From contig NZ_SGXJ01000005.1 in NCBI RefSeq assembly GCF_004216905.1, positions 186,001-250,000 of the forward strand: 64,000 nucleotides of DNA, read 5' to 3'. Source of the DNA: Kribbella sp. VKM Ac-2569 (GTDB taxonomy: Bacteria; Actinomycetota; Actinomycetes; Propionibacteriales; Kribbellaceae). The position numbers and the translations under genes are program-made. Shown here piece after piece: positions 41,991-50,432 of the stretch (its first letter is position 1; each line of letters begins with the position of its first letter). The notes beneath the pieces were generated by a model. It did no database searches. It saw only the letters and a list, made by a program, of their open reading frames with translations, and was not told the DNA's origin.

Positions 41991-42468
41991 ACTTCTCCTT
42001 GATGAGGTCCTCGACGGCCTTCGGAATCGTGGTCTCGAAGTCGAGCAGCTTGGCCCATGTGAGCGTAACCGTGATCACGACCATCTCGTCGTACAGGGCC
42101 TTCACGCCTTCGACCCAGCCCGGGTACTGCTCGTCGGTCATGACCTTGTGGCCGGCGATGAGGTAGCCCTCGGGGACACCCGGGACGGTGGTGAGCTCGG
42201 CGGTGCCGCGGAGCAGCAGCACCTTGGGCGGGAACGCGCCGGTGTCGATGGTGAGCGCGACCTTCGGGTTCTTGCGGAGCGCGGCGACCTTGGCGGCCTT
42301 CGGCACGGTGGCGATGACGATCTGGTCGCCCTCGACCCAGAACCCGATCGGGATCACGCGGGGGTCGCCGTCCAGGCCGTCGTACGCGAAGCGGGCCGGC
42401 TCGGAGCCGTTCAGGAGCTGCTGCGCGTACGGCTTGGCGAGGATCTCGGCAATCTGCTGCTGGTTCAT
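41980..42468 (-). CDS. Pyridoxamine-5'-phosphate-oxidase-like / F420- or flavin-binding split-barrel protein
   Basis: A 162-residue split beta-barrel protein. ATG 42468 (MNQQQIAEILAKPYAQQLL) has GGAAA upstream; an ATG at 42501 is the alternative. The body shows the alternating barrel pattern RVIPIGFWVEGDQIVIAT, then KVAALRKNPKVALTIDTG, typical of PNPOx-like proteins including F420H2-dependent reductases. No cofactor-specific residue can be fixed by eye. It is divergent from the glycosidase-like gene. Confidence 0.85.
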   Translation of the reverse strand: MNQQQIAEILAKPYAQQLLNGSEPARFAYDGLDGDPRVIPIGFWVEGDQIVIATVPKAAKVAALRKNPKVALTIDTGAFPPKVLLLRGTAELTTVPGVPEGYLIAGHKVMTDEQYPGWVEGVKALYDEMVVITVTLTWAKLLDFETTIPKAVEDLIKEKSAG

Positions 42469-42552
42469 CTCGGTTTCCAATCTGAGGAGGCTGGTTCTCA
42501 TCAGGGGGACGGAGCCGCCGCACGGTTCTCGACATCGATAGGTTGGCGAATC

Positions 42553-44451
42553 GTGGAAAGTTTTGAATTCGGTCGCGGAACGGTCCAGCTCGCCGACGAC
42601 GGGTCGGTCGCGCAGGTGCTGCACCCGGACGGGCGCCGCGTGCTGCTGGATGAGGGCGCTGATGGTGCAGTGCACGACAGCCTGCATGCCTGGGGCAAGG
42701 GCTTCGTGATCACCGGCCGCGGCGCGCACCGGTTCGACGCCCCGGCGTTCACCCGGTGGCGGAGCAGCGGCATCGACCTGATGTACCGGTTCGGCGGCCT
42801 GGAGCTCCGCGTCGGCCGTCGCTTCGGAGAGCAGTGGACCGAGACGTACGAGCTCCGCAACACGAGCGAAGACACCATCGAGATCGGATCCCTCGCGATC
42901 AGTACGCCGTACCGGGATGTCTACACGTCGAGCCGGGAGAGTCTGACCGGCGCGGTGCACGCGCACGTCTGGACCGGCGGGGCGGACGCGTGGGTCTGGG
43001 CGGTGCCGATGGACGGCAGCGGACCGGGGCTCGGGCTGCAGCTCGTGGAGGGCGAGCTCTGGGCGTACTCGGTCGAGTCCCGCGAGCCCGGCACGAGCAG
43101 CAACATCCGCGGCCACCTCTACCTCCACGTCACCGACCACGCACGGGTACCCGACGCGATGGGTGGTCAACCGGCGATCACGCTCGCACCGGGAGCGTCG
43201 TACCGCTGGACCTGGCAGCTGGCCTGGTACGACGACCTGCCCGCCTTCCACGCGGACCGCACACCGCTCATCGACGCCGACCGCCTCGCCGCCGAGGTCG
43301 ACGAGACGATCCAGCTCCACGACGGGCGCGAGATCACCAGCACCGAGCCCGGCCTCAAGTACGTCGAGGCGCCCGACGGCAGGTCCCGGATCGCGGTCCT
43401 CTTCCACGAGCCGCTGCGAACGATCGCCGAGCGCCGCGTCCGCTTCGTCCTCGACCGTCAACGGCGACCGGAGCTTCCCGACAGCCGTCAGTACGCGTTC
43501 GTGCCGTACGACAACGAGAGCGGTCTCACCGTCCTGTCGAGCGCCTGGCGCGACTGGTCCGATGCCCGCGAGCGTGTCGGGATGGCCCTTCTCCTGCAGG
43601 AGGTCCGCGACCGCGGCTGGGGCGACCGTGCTGAGTTGGACGAGGCGCTGGCCGGCTACGAGCAGTTCGTCCGCGAGCATCTGCTCGACGAGCAAGGCAC
43701 GATCCAGGACGACAGCATCCACCAGAACGCCGTACGGCTCTACAACTTCCCGTGGTTCGCGCGCTTCCTGCTCGGCCAGGGCGATCGCGCCGGCGCGACC
43801 CGCATCCTGAACCGGTACTACGAACTCGGCGGCGACCACTTCCTCGCCTTCGACCTCGGCCCGCTGCTGAGCGAACTCGGCCTGCACGAGCACCTCGTCC
43901 GGCACACGAAGACCTTCATCGGGTACGGCGACGAGCTGCCGCCGCACGAGGTCAACTACGAGCAGTCGATGGTCGCCCCGCTTCTCGAGCTGCTCGTTTC
44001 GGCATACCAAATCGCGCCGGACCAGATCGACGGCGCCGAGCTGACCCGTCGCCTCCCGTGGCTGACCGCATTCGCCGCCGACCAGCCCGACGTACGGCTG
44101 CGGCACGTGGCGATCCGGCACTGGGACGGCTACTGGTTCGGCCGGCTGCGCCTGTGGGGCGATGTCTTCCCGCACTACTGGTCCGCGTTGAGCGCGGTCG
44201 TGTACGCCGCTTGGCCGCGGGAACTCGTGACGCCCGAGCAGGCCGCGTGGCTGGATCGCGCGGAGGACGCGATCCTCCGCGCGAACCTGGTCAGCTTCGC
44301 CGCGGACGGATCGGCGACCTGCGCGTTCGTGTACCCGAGCTGCGTCAACGGGCAGCCCGCCCACATCGCAGACCCGCTCGCGAACGACCAGGACTGGGCC
44401 CTCGTCTACGCCCTCAGAGCAGCGCGGCGTTCTGACGTTCGAGCACCTTGA
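42553..44451 (+). CDS. Cytoplasmic glycosidase-like protein: beta-sandwich plus alpha/alpha toroid
   Basis: A 632-residue protein starting at GTG 42553 (MESFEFGRGTVQL), with no signal peptide. The first 260 residues look like a beta-sandwich (GLELRVGRRFGEQWTETYEL and RTPLIDADRLAAEVDETIQL at its end). From about 330 a helical toroid follows, with DSIHQNAVRLYNFPWFARFL and HEVNYEQSMVAPLLELL. This layout is common in several glycoside hydrolase and phosphorylase families, but I do not recognise which. Aromatic/acid-rich motifs such as YDNESGLTVLSSAWRDW may line the active site. Its 3' end overlaps the convergent SDR gene by 38 bases. Confidence 0.75.
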   Translation: MESFEFGRGTVQLADDGSVAQVLHPDGRRVLLDEGADGAVHDSLHAWGKGFVITGRGAHRFDAPAFTRWRSSGIDLMYRFGGLELRVGRRFGEQWTETYELRNTSEDTIEIGSLAISTPYRDVYTSSRESLTGAVHAHVWTGGADAWVWAVPMDGSGPGLGLQLVEGELWAYSVESREPGTSSNIRGHLYLHVTDHARVPDAMGGQPAITLAPGASYRWTWQLAWYDDLPAFHADRTPLIDADRLAAEVDETIQLHDGREITSTEPGLKYVEAPDGRSRIAVLFHEPLRTIAERRVRFVLDRQRRPELPDSRQYAFVPYDNESGLTVLSSAWRDWSDARERVGMALLLQEVRDRGWGDRAELDEALAGYEQFVREHLLDEQGTIQDDSIHQNAVRLYNFPWFARFLLGQGDRAGATRILNRYYELGGDHFLAFDLGPLLSELGLHEHLVRHTKTFIGYGDELPPHEVNYEQSMVAPLLELLVSAYQIAPDQIDGAELTRRLPWLTAFAADQPDVRLRHVAIRHWDGYWFGRLRLWGDVFPHYWSALSAVVYAAWPRELVTPEQAAWLDRAEDAILRANLVSFAADGSATCAFVYPSCVNGQPAHIADPLANDQDWALVYALRAARRSDVRAP

Positions 44452-45124
44452 CCGGACCGCCTGCCCAGCTCGGAGCCAGCCCCGCGGACAGGGGATCCGG
44501 GAAGATCTCCTCCTCGCCGGCCGCGACGCCGTCGAAGATCGCCCGCGCGACCGACGCCGGCGGCGCCTTCGGCAGGTCGAGGTCCCGCGACATCTCGGTG
44601 TCGGTCGGGCCGGTGAGGACGGCGTGGACCCGGACACCCCGCGGAGCGAGCAGTGCCCGCTGCGACTGAGTGAGCGAGAACGCGGCCGCCTTGGAGATCG
44701 AGTACGCCGGGATGATCGGGATCGGCGCGATCGCCGCCATGGACAGCACGTTGACGATCGATCCCTGCGCCTCGACGAGGTGGGGCAGGAACGCGGTGGT
44801 GACGGCATGTGGCCCGAAGAGATTGACGGCCAGATGTTGCTCGAGCAATGCGCGGTCCCCGAGGTCGTCGTACGCCGCGAGGCCCGCGTTGTTGATCAGG
44901 ACGTCGAGGGAGTCGACGGTCTTCGCCGCTGCCTCGATCTGGGCCTCGTCGGTCACGTCCAGGCTCAGATAGGTCACGCGTGCGTCGGCGTGCGTGAGGG
45001 GGACCCGCGTACCGGCGTACACGTGCTTGACGCCTCGGCGCAGGGCTTCCTCGACCAGCGCACGCCCGATGCCTCGGTTGGTTCCGGTGATCAGGACGCT
45101 GCGGTCCGCGAAGGGGTTCGGCAT
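44414..45124 (-). CDS. Short-chain dehydrogenase/reductase
   Basis: A 236-residue SDR. Cofactor motif TGTNRGIG (13-20), NNAG (78-81), catalytic Ser128, Tyr141 and Lys145 (YSISK). RBS GGAGAAG lies six bases before ATG 45124. It is divergent from a SigG-like ECF sigma factor, a pairing in which the oxidoreductase is often the target of the sigma factor. The C-terminus (GPTDTEMSRDLDLPKAPP) is that of short stress-type SDRs. Confidence 0.93.
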   Translation of the reverse strand: MPNPFADRSVLITGTNRGIGRALVEEALRRGVKHVYAGTRVPLTHADARVTYLSLDVTDEAQIEAAAKTVDSLDVLINNAGLAAYDDLGDRALLEQHLAVNLFGPHAVTTAFLPHLVEAQGSIVNVLSMAAIAPIPIIPAYSISKAAAFSLTQSQRALLAPRGVRVHAVLTGPTDTEMSRDLDLPKAPPASVARAIFDGVAAGEEEIFPDPLSAGLAPSWAGGPVKVLERQNAALL

Positions 45125-45268
45125 GATGTCTTCTCCGTTCAGTTCTCACGGTGCTTGCACAGGAGACAGACGGCGGTGCAGACATGAACTGGTCGTTCGA
45201 GGATCGATCAGTTCGGGGAAGCCGCGGTGTCAGAACCAGTGCGAGGAGAATGACGACGGAGGTGACGA

Positions 45269-46270
45269 ATGCCTGACGAGCTGCTCCAGCGAGCGCGCGA
45301 AGGTGACCGGGAAGCGTTCGCGGCGCTGGTCGAGCCGCATCGCGGTGAGCTGCAGGTGCACTGCTACCGAATGCTCGGGTCGCTGCAGGACGCGGAGGAC
45401 GCGTTACAGGAAACGTTGCTCTCGGCATGGATCGGGCTGAGCGGCTTCGAGGGGCGGTCCTCGGTCCGCACCTGGCTCTACCGCATCGCGACCAACCGGT
45501 GCCTGAACGCACTGCGGTCGACGTCGCGCCGACCGGTGCCCGCGGTCCCGCTTCCGGTTCCGGTTCCGGCGCCGGAACCGTCACGGTCAGGGGAGGTGCT
45601 GTGGCTGCAGCCGTATCCGGATGTCCTGCTGGAGGGCCTTCCGGATCAGTTACCGGGGCCTGAGGCGCGGTACGAGTCCCGTGAGGCGATCTCGCTTGCT
45701 TTCATCACCGCGGTACAGCTGCTCCCTCCGAATCAGCGCGCCGTACTGCTGCTGCGCGACGTACTGGGCTATCGGGCGAGTGAGACGGCGGAACTGCTCG
45801 GTCTCACCGAGGCCGCGGTGAACAGCGCGCTTGCTCGTGCCCGGGCGACGATGGACGCGAAGGCGACCGACCGATCGCCTGTGCACGGTGGCACGGACGA
45901 GCGGGCGTTGACCGACCGGTTCGTCGAGGCGTTCACGGCGCAGGACGTCGATGCGCTCGTCGCGCTGATGACCAGTGACGCGTGGGTACGGATGCCGCCG
46001 CTGCCGTTCGAGTACCAGGGCACCGAGGCCGCGCACCGGTTCTTCACGGCGCTGGCCGGGCACCGGCGGCAGATCGCCGCCATGGTCCCGGTGGGCGCGA
46101 ACTGCCAACCGGCCTGGGGCGAGTATCTGCGTGACCCGGTCACCGGCGGCCTGCACCTGATCGGGGTGCTGGTGATCGGCATCGCCGGGGACCGGATCGA
46201 CGAGATCACCCACTTCGAGACCTCGGTCGCGCCGTACTTCGGTCTACCGCGGACCCTCGCCGAGAGTTAG
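45269..46270 (+). CDS. ECF sigma factor, SigG/ECF56-like, with SnoaL-like C-terminal domain
   Basis: A 333-residue sigma factor. Region 2 spans about 10-75 (EHRGEL-type start, then YRMLGSLQDAEDALQETLL), and region 4 about 145-195 (LLPPNQRAVLLLRDVLGYRA, then AAVNSALARARATM). Residues about 210-330 form a SnoaL-like domain (FVEAFTAQDVDALVALMTSDAWVRM), the extension that regulates ECF41/ECF56-type factors in place of an anti-sigma factor. A Pro-rich insertion (about 90-110) lies between the regions. RBS GGAGGTGA precedes ATG 45269. Its end overlaps the convergent PEP-mutase-like gene by 27 bases. Confidence 0.93.
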   Translation: MPDELLQRAREGDREAFAALVEPHRGELQVHCYRMLGSLQDAEDALQETLLSAWIGLSGFEGRSSVRTWLYRIATNRCLNALRSTSRRPVPAVPLPVPVPAPEPSRSGEVLWLQPYPDVLLEGLPDQLPGPEARYESREAISLAFITAVQLLPPNQRAVLLLRDVLGYRASETAELLGLTEAAVNSALARARATMDAKATDRSPVHGGTDERALTDRFVEAFTAQDVDALVALMTSDAWVRMPPLPFEYQGTEAAHRFFTALAGHRRQIAAMVPVGANCQPAWGEYLRDPVTGGLHLIGVLVIGIAGDRIDEITHFETSVAPYFGLPRTLAES

Positions 46271-46963
46271 GAGCAGCTCCCGGAGCTGGGCCATCACGTA
46301 CTCGTGCACGCTCGTCCCGTAGGAGATCCGCGTCGCGCCAGCCGCGGCGAGCTCGGTCGGCGTCGGTCCACCGGTCTTCGCATGCCCGTTGATCGGGCCG
46401 CCGACGGCCTCGGCCACCTGGGCCAGCTGGTCGAGCGGCGCGAGGATCGGATAGACACAGTCCACTCCGGCGCGCCGGTACTCGCGCCCCCGCCGTACCG
46501 CCTCTGCGACCGGGTCGTCCACCGGTCGGACGAAAGTGTCGACGCGCGCATTGATCACCAGCTCGGCCCCCGCGGCGGCGCGTACTTCGGCCAGATAATC
46601 CGCCTGCTGGGCGCTGTCGACCAACGCGCCATCGACCGAGTCCTCGAGGTTGCAGCCAACCGCGCCGGTCTCCAGCAACCGCTCCGCGAACTCCTTGGGC
46701 GGCAGGCCGTACCCCGCTTCGAGGTCGGCGGTGACTGGTACGTCGACCGCGCGGACGATCCGCGCCACGGCCGCGAACATCTTCTCCGGCGGGGTCAGCT
46801 GCCCGTCGTCGTACCCGAGGACGCGGGCGACCGCGCCGCTGCTGGTGGCAACCGCGGAGAAGCCGGCCTCGGCGACCAGGCGTGCGCTCACCGGGTCCCA
46901 AGCGTTCGGAAGAACGAGGGGAGTGCCGCCGTGATGGAGGGCCCTGAACAGTTCGGCGGTCAT
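46244..46963 (-). CDS. Isocitrate lyase/PEP mutase superfamily protein
   Basis: A 239-residue TIM-barrel protein starting at ATG 46963, overlapping the AhpD-like stop (ATGA). Motifs: LVLPNAWDPVSARLV (17-31), VTADLEAGYG (about 77-86, with the Mg-binding Asp/Glu), NLEDS and INARVDTF. Members act as carbon-carbon or P-C lyases on small keto or hydroxy acids, for example oxaloacetate or 2-methylisocitrate; the precise reaction cannot be told. Confidence 0.92.
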   Translation of the reverse strand: MTAELFRALHHGGTPLVLPNAWDPVSARLVAEAGFSAVATSSGAVARVLGYDDGQLTPPEKMFAAVARIVRAVDVPVTADLEAGYGLPPKEFAERLLETGAVGCNLEDSVDGALVDSAQQADYLAEVRAAAGAELVINARVDTFVRPVDDPVAEAVRRGREYRRAGVDCVYPILAPLDQLAQVAEAVGGPINGHAKTGGPTPTELAAAGATRISYGTSVHEYVMAQLRELLLTLGEGPR

Positions 46964-47421
46964 GGCTTGTAGTGGCCGGGTTCCATCCGCCCGGTCACCC
47001 CGATCCGGGTCCACATGTTGATGGTGATGATCAGTGCGATCAGCTGCGCCAGATCCTTCTCGTCGAACGCCTGCGCGGCAACCTCGTACACGTCGTCCGG
47101 GACGTGGTCGATGCTGATCAGCGTGATCGCCTCGGCCAGCTGCAGCGCGGCCTTCTCCTGCTCGGTGTAGAACTTCGGCGCCTCGCGCCACACCGGGAGC
47201 AGCGTGATCCGCTGCTGCTGGTCCTCGCCGAACTGCAGCAGGTCGAGCGAGTGCATGTCGGTGCAGTATGCGCACCCGTTGATCTGCGAGACCCGGATCC
47301 GGACCAGATGCGCGAGCTTCGGGTCGAGCCCGTCGTCCGACACCCGGTCCAGCTCGATCATCGCCTTATAGAAGTCCGGCACCAGGTTGGCGAGCTTGAC
47401 CCGCCGTGTTGTTGTGCTCAT
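46960..47421 (-). CDS. AhpD-like carboxymuconolactone decarboxylase family protein
   Basis: A 153-residue all-helical protein. The redox motif CAYCTDMH has Cys50, Cys53 and His57, the AhpD-type peroxidase signature. It begins MSTTTRRVKLANLVPDFYKA, typical of the family. It is probably a peroxidase-like reductase that uses the Cys pair. It is first in a two-gene operon with the PEP-mutase-like enzyme. Confidence 0.93.
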   Translation of the reverse strand: MSTTTRRVKLANLVPDFYKAMIELDRVSDDGLDPKLAHLVRIRVSQINGCAYCTDMHSLDLLQFGEDQQQRITLLPVWREAPKFYTEQEKAALQLAEAITLISIDHVPDDVYEVAAQAFDEKDLAQLIALIITINMWTRIGVTGRMEPGHYKP

Positions 47422-47490
47422 GCCTTCAACCTAGACATGAACCGGCCCAACCCCATGGTCCAATCCCCGCAGAGATCAGGGGGCCAATTG

Positions 47491-47676
47491 TCAGGCCTTG
47501 GGGCGACGCACCAGACGGCGCCAGGAACGGCTCATCGGGTTCCCCGCCTGCCTCTGGATCGGCTTGAGGAGCTCGTCCACGGCCGACCCCAGCGGTGCCA
47601 GGTCGTCGGTCGGCGGCGGCGCGGGCACTGTGGCCGCGGGCTCGGGTGTGGTCGGAGTACGACGAAATGCAGACAT
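47491..47676 (-). CDS. Small hypothetical protein
   Basis: A 61-residue frame starting at ATG 47676, with AGGGG about six bases upstream. The N-terminal half is Pro/Thr/Ala-rich (TPTTPEPAATVPAPPPTDD), then a short amphipathic helix (AVDELLKPIQRQA) and a basic tail (SRSWRRLVRRPKA). The third codon positions are GC-rich, as in real genes here. No family is recognised and no signal peptide is seen. It lies between the AhpD-like and TetR genes on the same strand. Confidence 0.45.
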   Translation of the reverse strand: MSAFRRTPTTPEPAATVPAPPPTDDLAPLGSAVDELLKPIQRQAGNPMSRSWRRLVRRPKA

Positions 47677-47753
47677 GACATCCCCTGGGGGGAGAGGGCC
47701 GGTGCGGCCGGCACCTCAAGCGGATGTCAACGGATTCCGGAACTACCTCGACA

Positions 47754-48440
47754 CTACTCCTGTCTGGTCCGGAAAGCGCTAGCCGCGGGCAGTAATGCCG
47801 CGCTCAGGCCGTCGAGGATGAGGTTGAGGCCGAACTCGAACTCGTCGCCGAAGTCATAGCTGGTCTTGAAGTAGTAGCCGGTGGCCAGTTCGACGAGGTG
47901 GGGATACGCGTCGGCGTCGAAGTCCTGCATGATCGACTCCGCCACGTCGGCCACGGTGTCGGGCCCTTCGAACGGCAACGCGGCCTCCTGGAGCGCGAAG
48001 CCGTAGGTGTAGCTGTCGATCAGGGCGTAGGCGTGCGCGGTCATCTCGAGGGAGAAGCCGGCCGCCCGGAGCGTGGCGATGACCGCGTCGTGGTGGCGCA
48101 GGGTGGCAGGGCCCGGCGAGGTCCGGGATTCCATCAGGCTGATCGCCCAGCGATGACGCCGCAGTACGTCCCGCGCCGACGCCGCCCGCCGCCGCAGTTC
48201 CGTCTGCCAGTCGCCGTCGGCGGACGGCAGTTCGATCTGGCTGAAGACGTGGTCGATGATGCCGTCGAGGATCTCGTCCTTGCCGGCCACGTGGTAGTAG
48301 ACCGACATCGGCTTGGCGCCGAGCTCCTGGGCCAGCGAGCGGATCGTCAGTCCCGCCAGTCCACCCGCGTCGGCCACCTCGACGGCCGCTTGCAGTACCC
48401 GTTCCCGGCTCAGTCGCGCCCGCTGCTTCGGCTCGTCCAC
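47754..48440 (-). CDS. TetR-family repressor (TetR_C class)
   Basis: A 228-residue regulator starting at GTG 48440 (MDEPKQRARLSRERVLQAA). The HTH is IRSLAQELGAKPMSVYYHV (about 33-51), followed by a TetR-type ligand domain that includes HAYALIDSYTYGF. It faces the oxidoreductase/ABC operon, and two identical-type palindromes lie in the gap, the classic layout of TetR-controlled efflux. Confidence 0.93.
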   Translation of the reverse strand: MDEPKQRARLSRERVLQAAVEVADAGGLAGLTIRSLAQELGAKPMSVYYHVAGKDEILDGIIDHVFSQIELPSADGDWQTELRRRAASARDVLRRHRWAISLMESRTSPGPATLRHHDAVIATLRAAGFSLEMTAHAYALIDSYTYGFALQEAALPFEGPDTVADVAESIMQDFDADAYPHLVELATGYYFKTSYDFGDEFEFGLNLILDGLSAALLPAASAFRTRQE

Positions 48441-48459
48441 AACTGGATCATAGCCGTTT

Positions 48460-48472
48460 CGTACAAAGTACG
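48460..48472. promoter_or_regulatory. TetR operator, site 1
   Basis: CGTACAAAGTACG is a 13-base palindrome with perfect CGTAC/GTACG arms around AAA. It is 19 bases upstream of the TetR start, in the divergent gap. Confidence 0.75.
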
Positions 48473-48482
48473 ATACGTTGGC

Positions 48483-48495
48483 CGTACTTAGTACG
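48483..48495. promoter_or_regulatory. TetR operator, site 2
   Basis: CGTACTTAGTACG has the same arms as site 1 around TTA. The two sites start 23 bases apart, about two helical turns, which suits two dimers on one face. This one is closer to the oxidoreductase gene. Confidence 0.75.
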
Positions 48496-48537
48496 AAGCC
48501 GGTGCACTGGGGGCGCCTCGATCCACCAGGGGACCCA

Positions 48538-49536
48538 ATGGCTACGACCACCACGACCACCATGCGGGCGTTCGTCCAGGACGGGTACGGCTCGATCGAC
48601 GTCCTGCGTCCCGACCACGTCGCCCGGCCCGAACCAGGCGCCAACGAGGTGCTCGTCCGCGTGCAGGCCGCCGGTCTCGACCGCGGCACGTGGCATCTGA
48701 TGACGGGTACGCCGTACCCGCTCCGGCTCGCCTTCGGACTCCGCCGGCCGCGCAATCCGGTCCTGGGACGAGATGTCGCCGGCACAGTCGAGGCAATCGG
48801 CTCAGGAGTGACCACGCACGCGGTCGGTGACGAGGTGTACGGCGTCGCACCCGGCTCGTTCGCGCAGTACGCCGTGGGGCGCGCGGACAAGCTCGTGCGG
48901 AAGCCGGCGAACCTCTCCTTCGAGGAAGTCGCCGTCGTACCGATCTCCGGACTCACCGCGCTGGAAGCGTTGACGGTCGGCCGGGTGTCGCCTGGTCAGC
49001 ACGTGCTGGTCATCGGAGCATCAGGTGGCGTCGGCAGTTACGCCGTACAACTCGCCAAGGCTTTCGGCGCCGAGGTGACCGGGGTGGCGAGTACGTCCAA
49101 GCTTGACCTGGTCCGGGCGCTCGGGGCCGACCACGTCATCGACTACAAGCGCGAGGACTTCGCCGAGGGTCCGCATCGCTACGACCTGATCATCGACATC
49201 GCAGGCAACCCGACACCTTCCCGGTTGCGGCGCGCGCTGACTGCCACCGGGACGGCCGTCATCACCGGTGGTGAGGACGGCGGTGGCCCGACCGGCGGCA
49301 TGAACCGGCAGTTGCGTGCCGTGGTTCTCTCGCTGTTCATCCGTCAGCGCCTGGCGACGTTCGTCAACAAGGAGCGCGGTGCCGACCTGGCTCGCCTGAC
49401 CGAACTCATCGAAGCCGGCCAGGTGGTGCCCAGCCTGGACCGCACGTACCCGCTGGAGCAGGTCCCGGACGCGATGCGCCGTCTGGTCACCGGCGAGGCC
49501 CGCGGCAAGATCGCCATCACCGGGTTCGTCGCATGA
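48538..49536 (+). CDS. Zinc-independent MDR / quinone-oxidoreductase-type dehydrogenase
   Basis: A 332-residue medium-chain dehydrogenase starting at ATG 48538, with AGGGGA upstream. An earlier in-frame start at 48478 would lie within the TetR operators and is rejected. The NADPH-binding motif VIGASGGVGSYAVQLAK is at about 160-176, followed by FGAEVTGVAS. The structural zinc Cys cluster of alcohol dehydrogenases is missing, so it belongs to the quinone-oxidoreductase branch. It overlaps the ABC ATPase start by four bases, suggesting a stress or detoxification operon. Confidence 0.93.
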   Translation: MATTTTTTMRAFVQDGYGSIDVLRPDHVARPEPGANEVLVRVQAAGLDRGTWHLMTGTPYPLRLAFGLRRPRNPVLGRDVAGTVEAIGSGVTTHAVGDEVYGVAPGSFAQYAVGRADKLVRKPANLSFEEVAVVPISGLTALEALTVGRVSPGQHVLVIGASGGVGSYAVQLAKAFGAEVTGVASTSKLDLVRALGADHVIDYKREDFAEGPHRYDLIIDIAGNPTPSRLRRALTATGTAVITGGEDGGGPTGGMNRQLRAVVLSLFIRQRLATFVNKERGADLARLTELIEAGQVVPSLDRTYPLEQVPDAMRRLVTGEARGKIAITGFVA

Positions 49537-50432
49537 TCACCGTCGAAGGACTCACGAAGAAGTACGGCACGACGCTTGCCGTCGACGACGTCAGCTTCAC
49601 CGCCTCCGCGGGCCGCGTGACCGGGTTCCTCGGTCCGAACGGGGCCGGCAAGTCGACCACGATGCGGATCATGGTCGGACTCACCCGCGCCACGTCCGGG
49701 ACCGCCACGGTCTTCGGGCGCAGGTTCGCGGACCTGCCGAACCCCGGGCTCGAAGTGGGCGTCCTGCTGGACGCCTCCGCACAGCACGCCGGTCGCACCG
49801 GCCGAGAGATCCTGACCTTGGCCCAGCGACTGATGGGCCTGCCCAAGACCCGGGTCGAGGAGATGCTGGCCGCGGTCAGTCTCACCCCGGACGAGGCGTC
49901 GCGGCGGGTAGGGGAGTACTCGCTCGGTATGCGCCAACGGCTCGGCATCGCGGCCGCGTTGATCGGCGATCCCGGCGTACTGATCCTCGACGAACCCGCC
50001 AACGGCCTGGATCCGGCCGGTATCCGCTGGATGCGGGACCTGCTGCGCGGGTACGCCGATCGCGGCGGAACCGTGCTGCTGTCCTCGCACCTGCTGCACG
50101 AGATCGAGGTCATCGCCGACGACATCGTGATGATCGGCCACGGACGGATCGTGTCCCAAGGAGCTAAGACCGATCTGCTGCACGCGGCCGGCACCGTCGT
50201 TCGCGCGGCGCACCTGGCTGGGCTCGAGCAGGCGTTGAAGGACTGGGGACTCACCACCAGTGCGACCGGCGACGGCGCGCTGCACACCGACGCGGACGCG
50301 GCCCTGGTCGGGACGGTGGCGCTCGAGGCGGGTATCGCTCTGACCGAACTGCGGGCCGCCGAAGGCGCCGGCCTGGAAGAGATGTTCCTCGAGCTCACCT
50401 CCGCCAGTCAGCGCGAAGGAGCGCCGGCATGA
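49533..50432 (+). CDS. ABC exporter ATP-binding protein
   Basis: A 299-residue ATPase of the drug/antibiotic exporter (DrrA-like) type. Walker A is GPNGAGKST (34-42), the signature loop YSLGMRQRLG (about 129-138), Walker B VLILDEPANGLDP (about 150-162), and the switch His lies in LLSSHLLHE. The C-terminal 85 residues are the domain common to DrrA-like proteins. It is coupled by ATGA to both neighbours and probably pumps out the compound sensed by the TetR regulator. Confidence 0.95.
   Translation: MITVEGLTKKYGTTLAVDDVSFTASAGRVTGFLGPNGAGKSTTMRIMVGLTRATSGTATVFGRRFADLPNPGLEVGVLLDASAQHAGRTGREILTLAQRLMGLPKTRVEEMLAAVSLTPDEASRRVGEYSLGMRQRLGIAAALIGDPGVLILDEPANGLDPAGIRWMRDLLRGYADRGGTVLLSSHLLHEIEVIADDIVMIGHGRIVSQGAKTDLLHAAGTVVRAAHLAGLEQALKDWGLTTSATGDGALHTDADAALVGTVALEAGIALTELRAAEGAGLEEMFLELTSASQREGAPA

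Noticed and set aside
41980..44808. 942-codon minus-strand frame ending in the PNPOx-like protein
   Set aside because: Only its last 162 codons match a protein family. The remainder is antisense to the glycosidase-like gene, so the start was placed at 42468.
48478..48537. Upstream start for the MDR oxidoreductase
   Set aside because: It lies within the TetR operators and has no RBS. The ATG at 48538 has AGGGGA in place and fits the family N-terminus.
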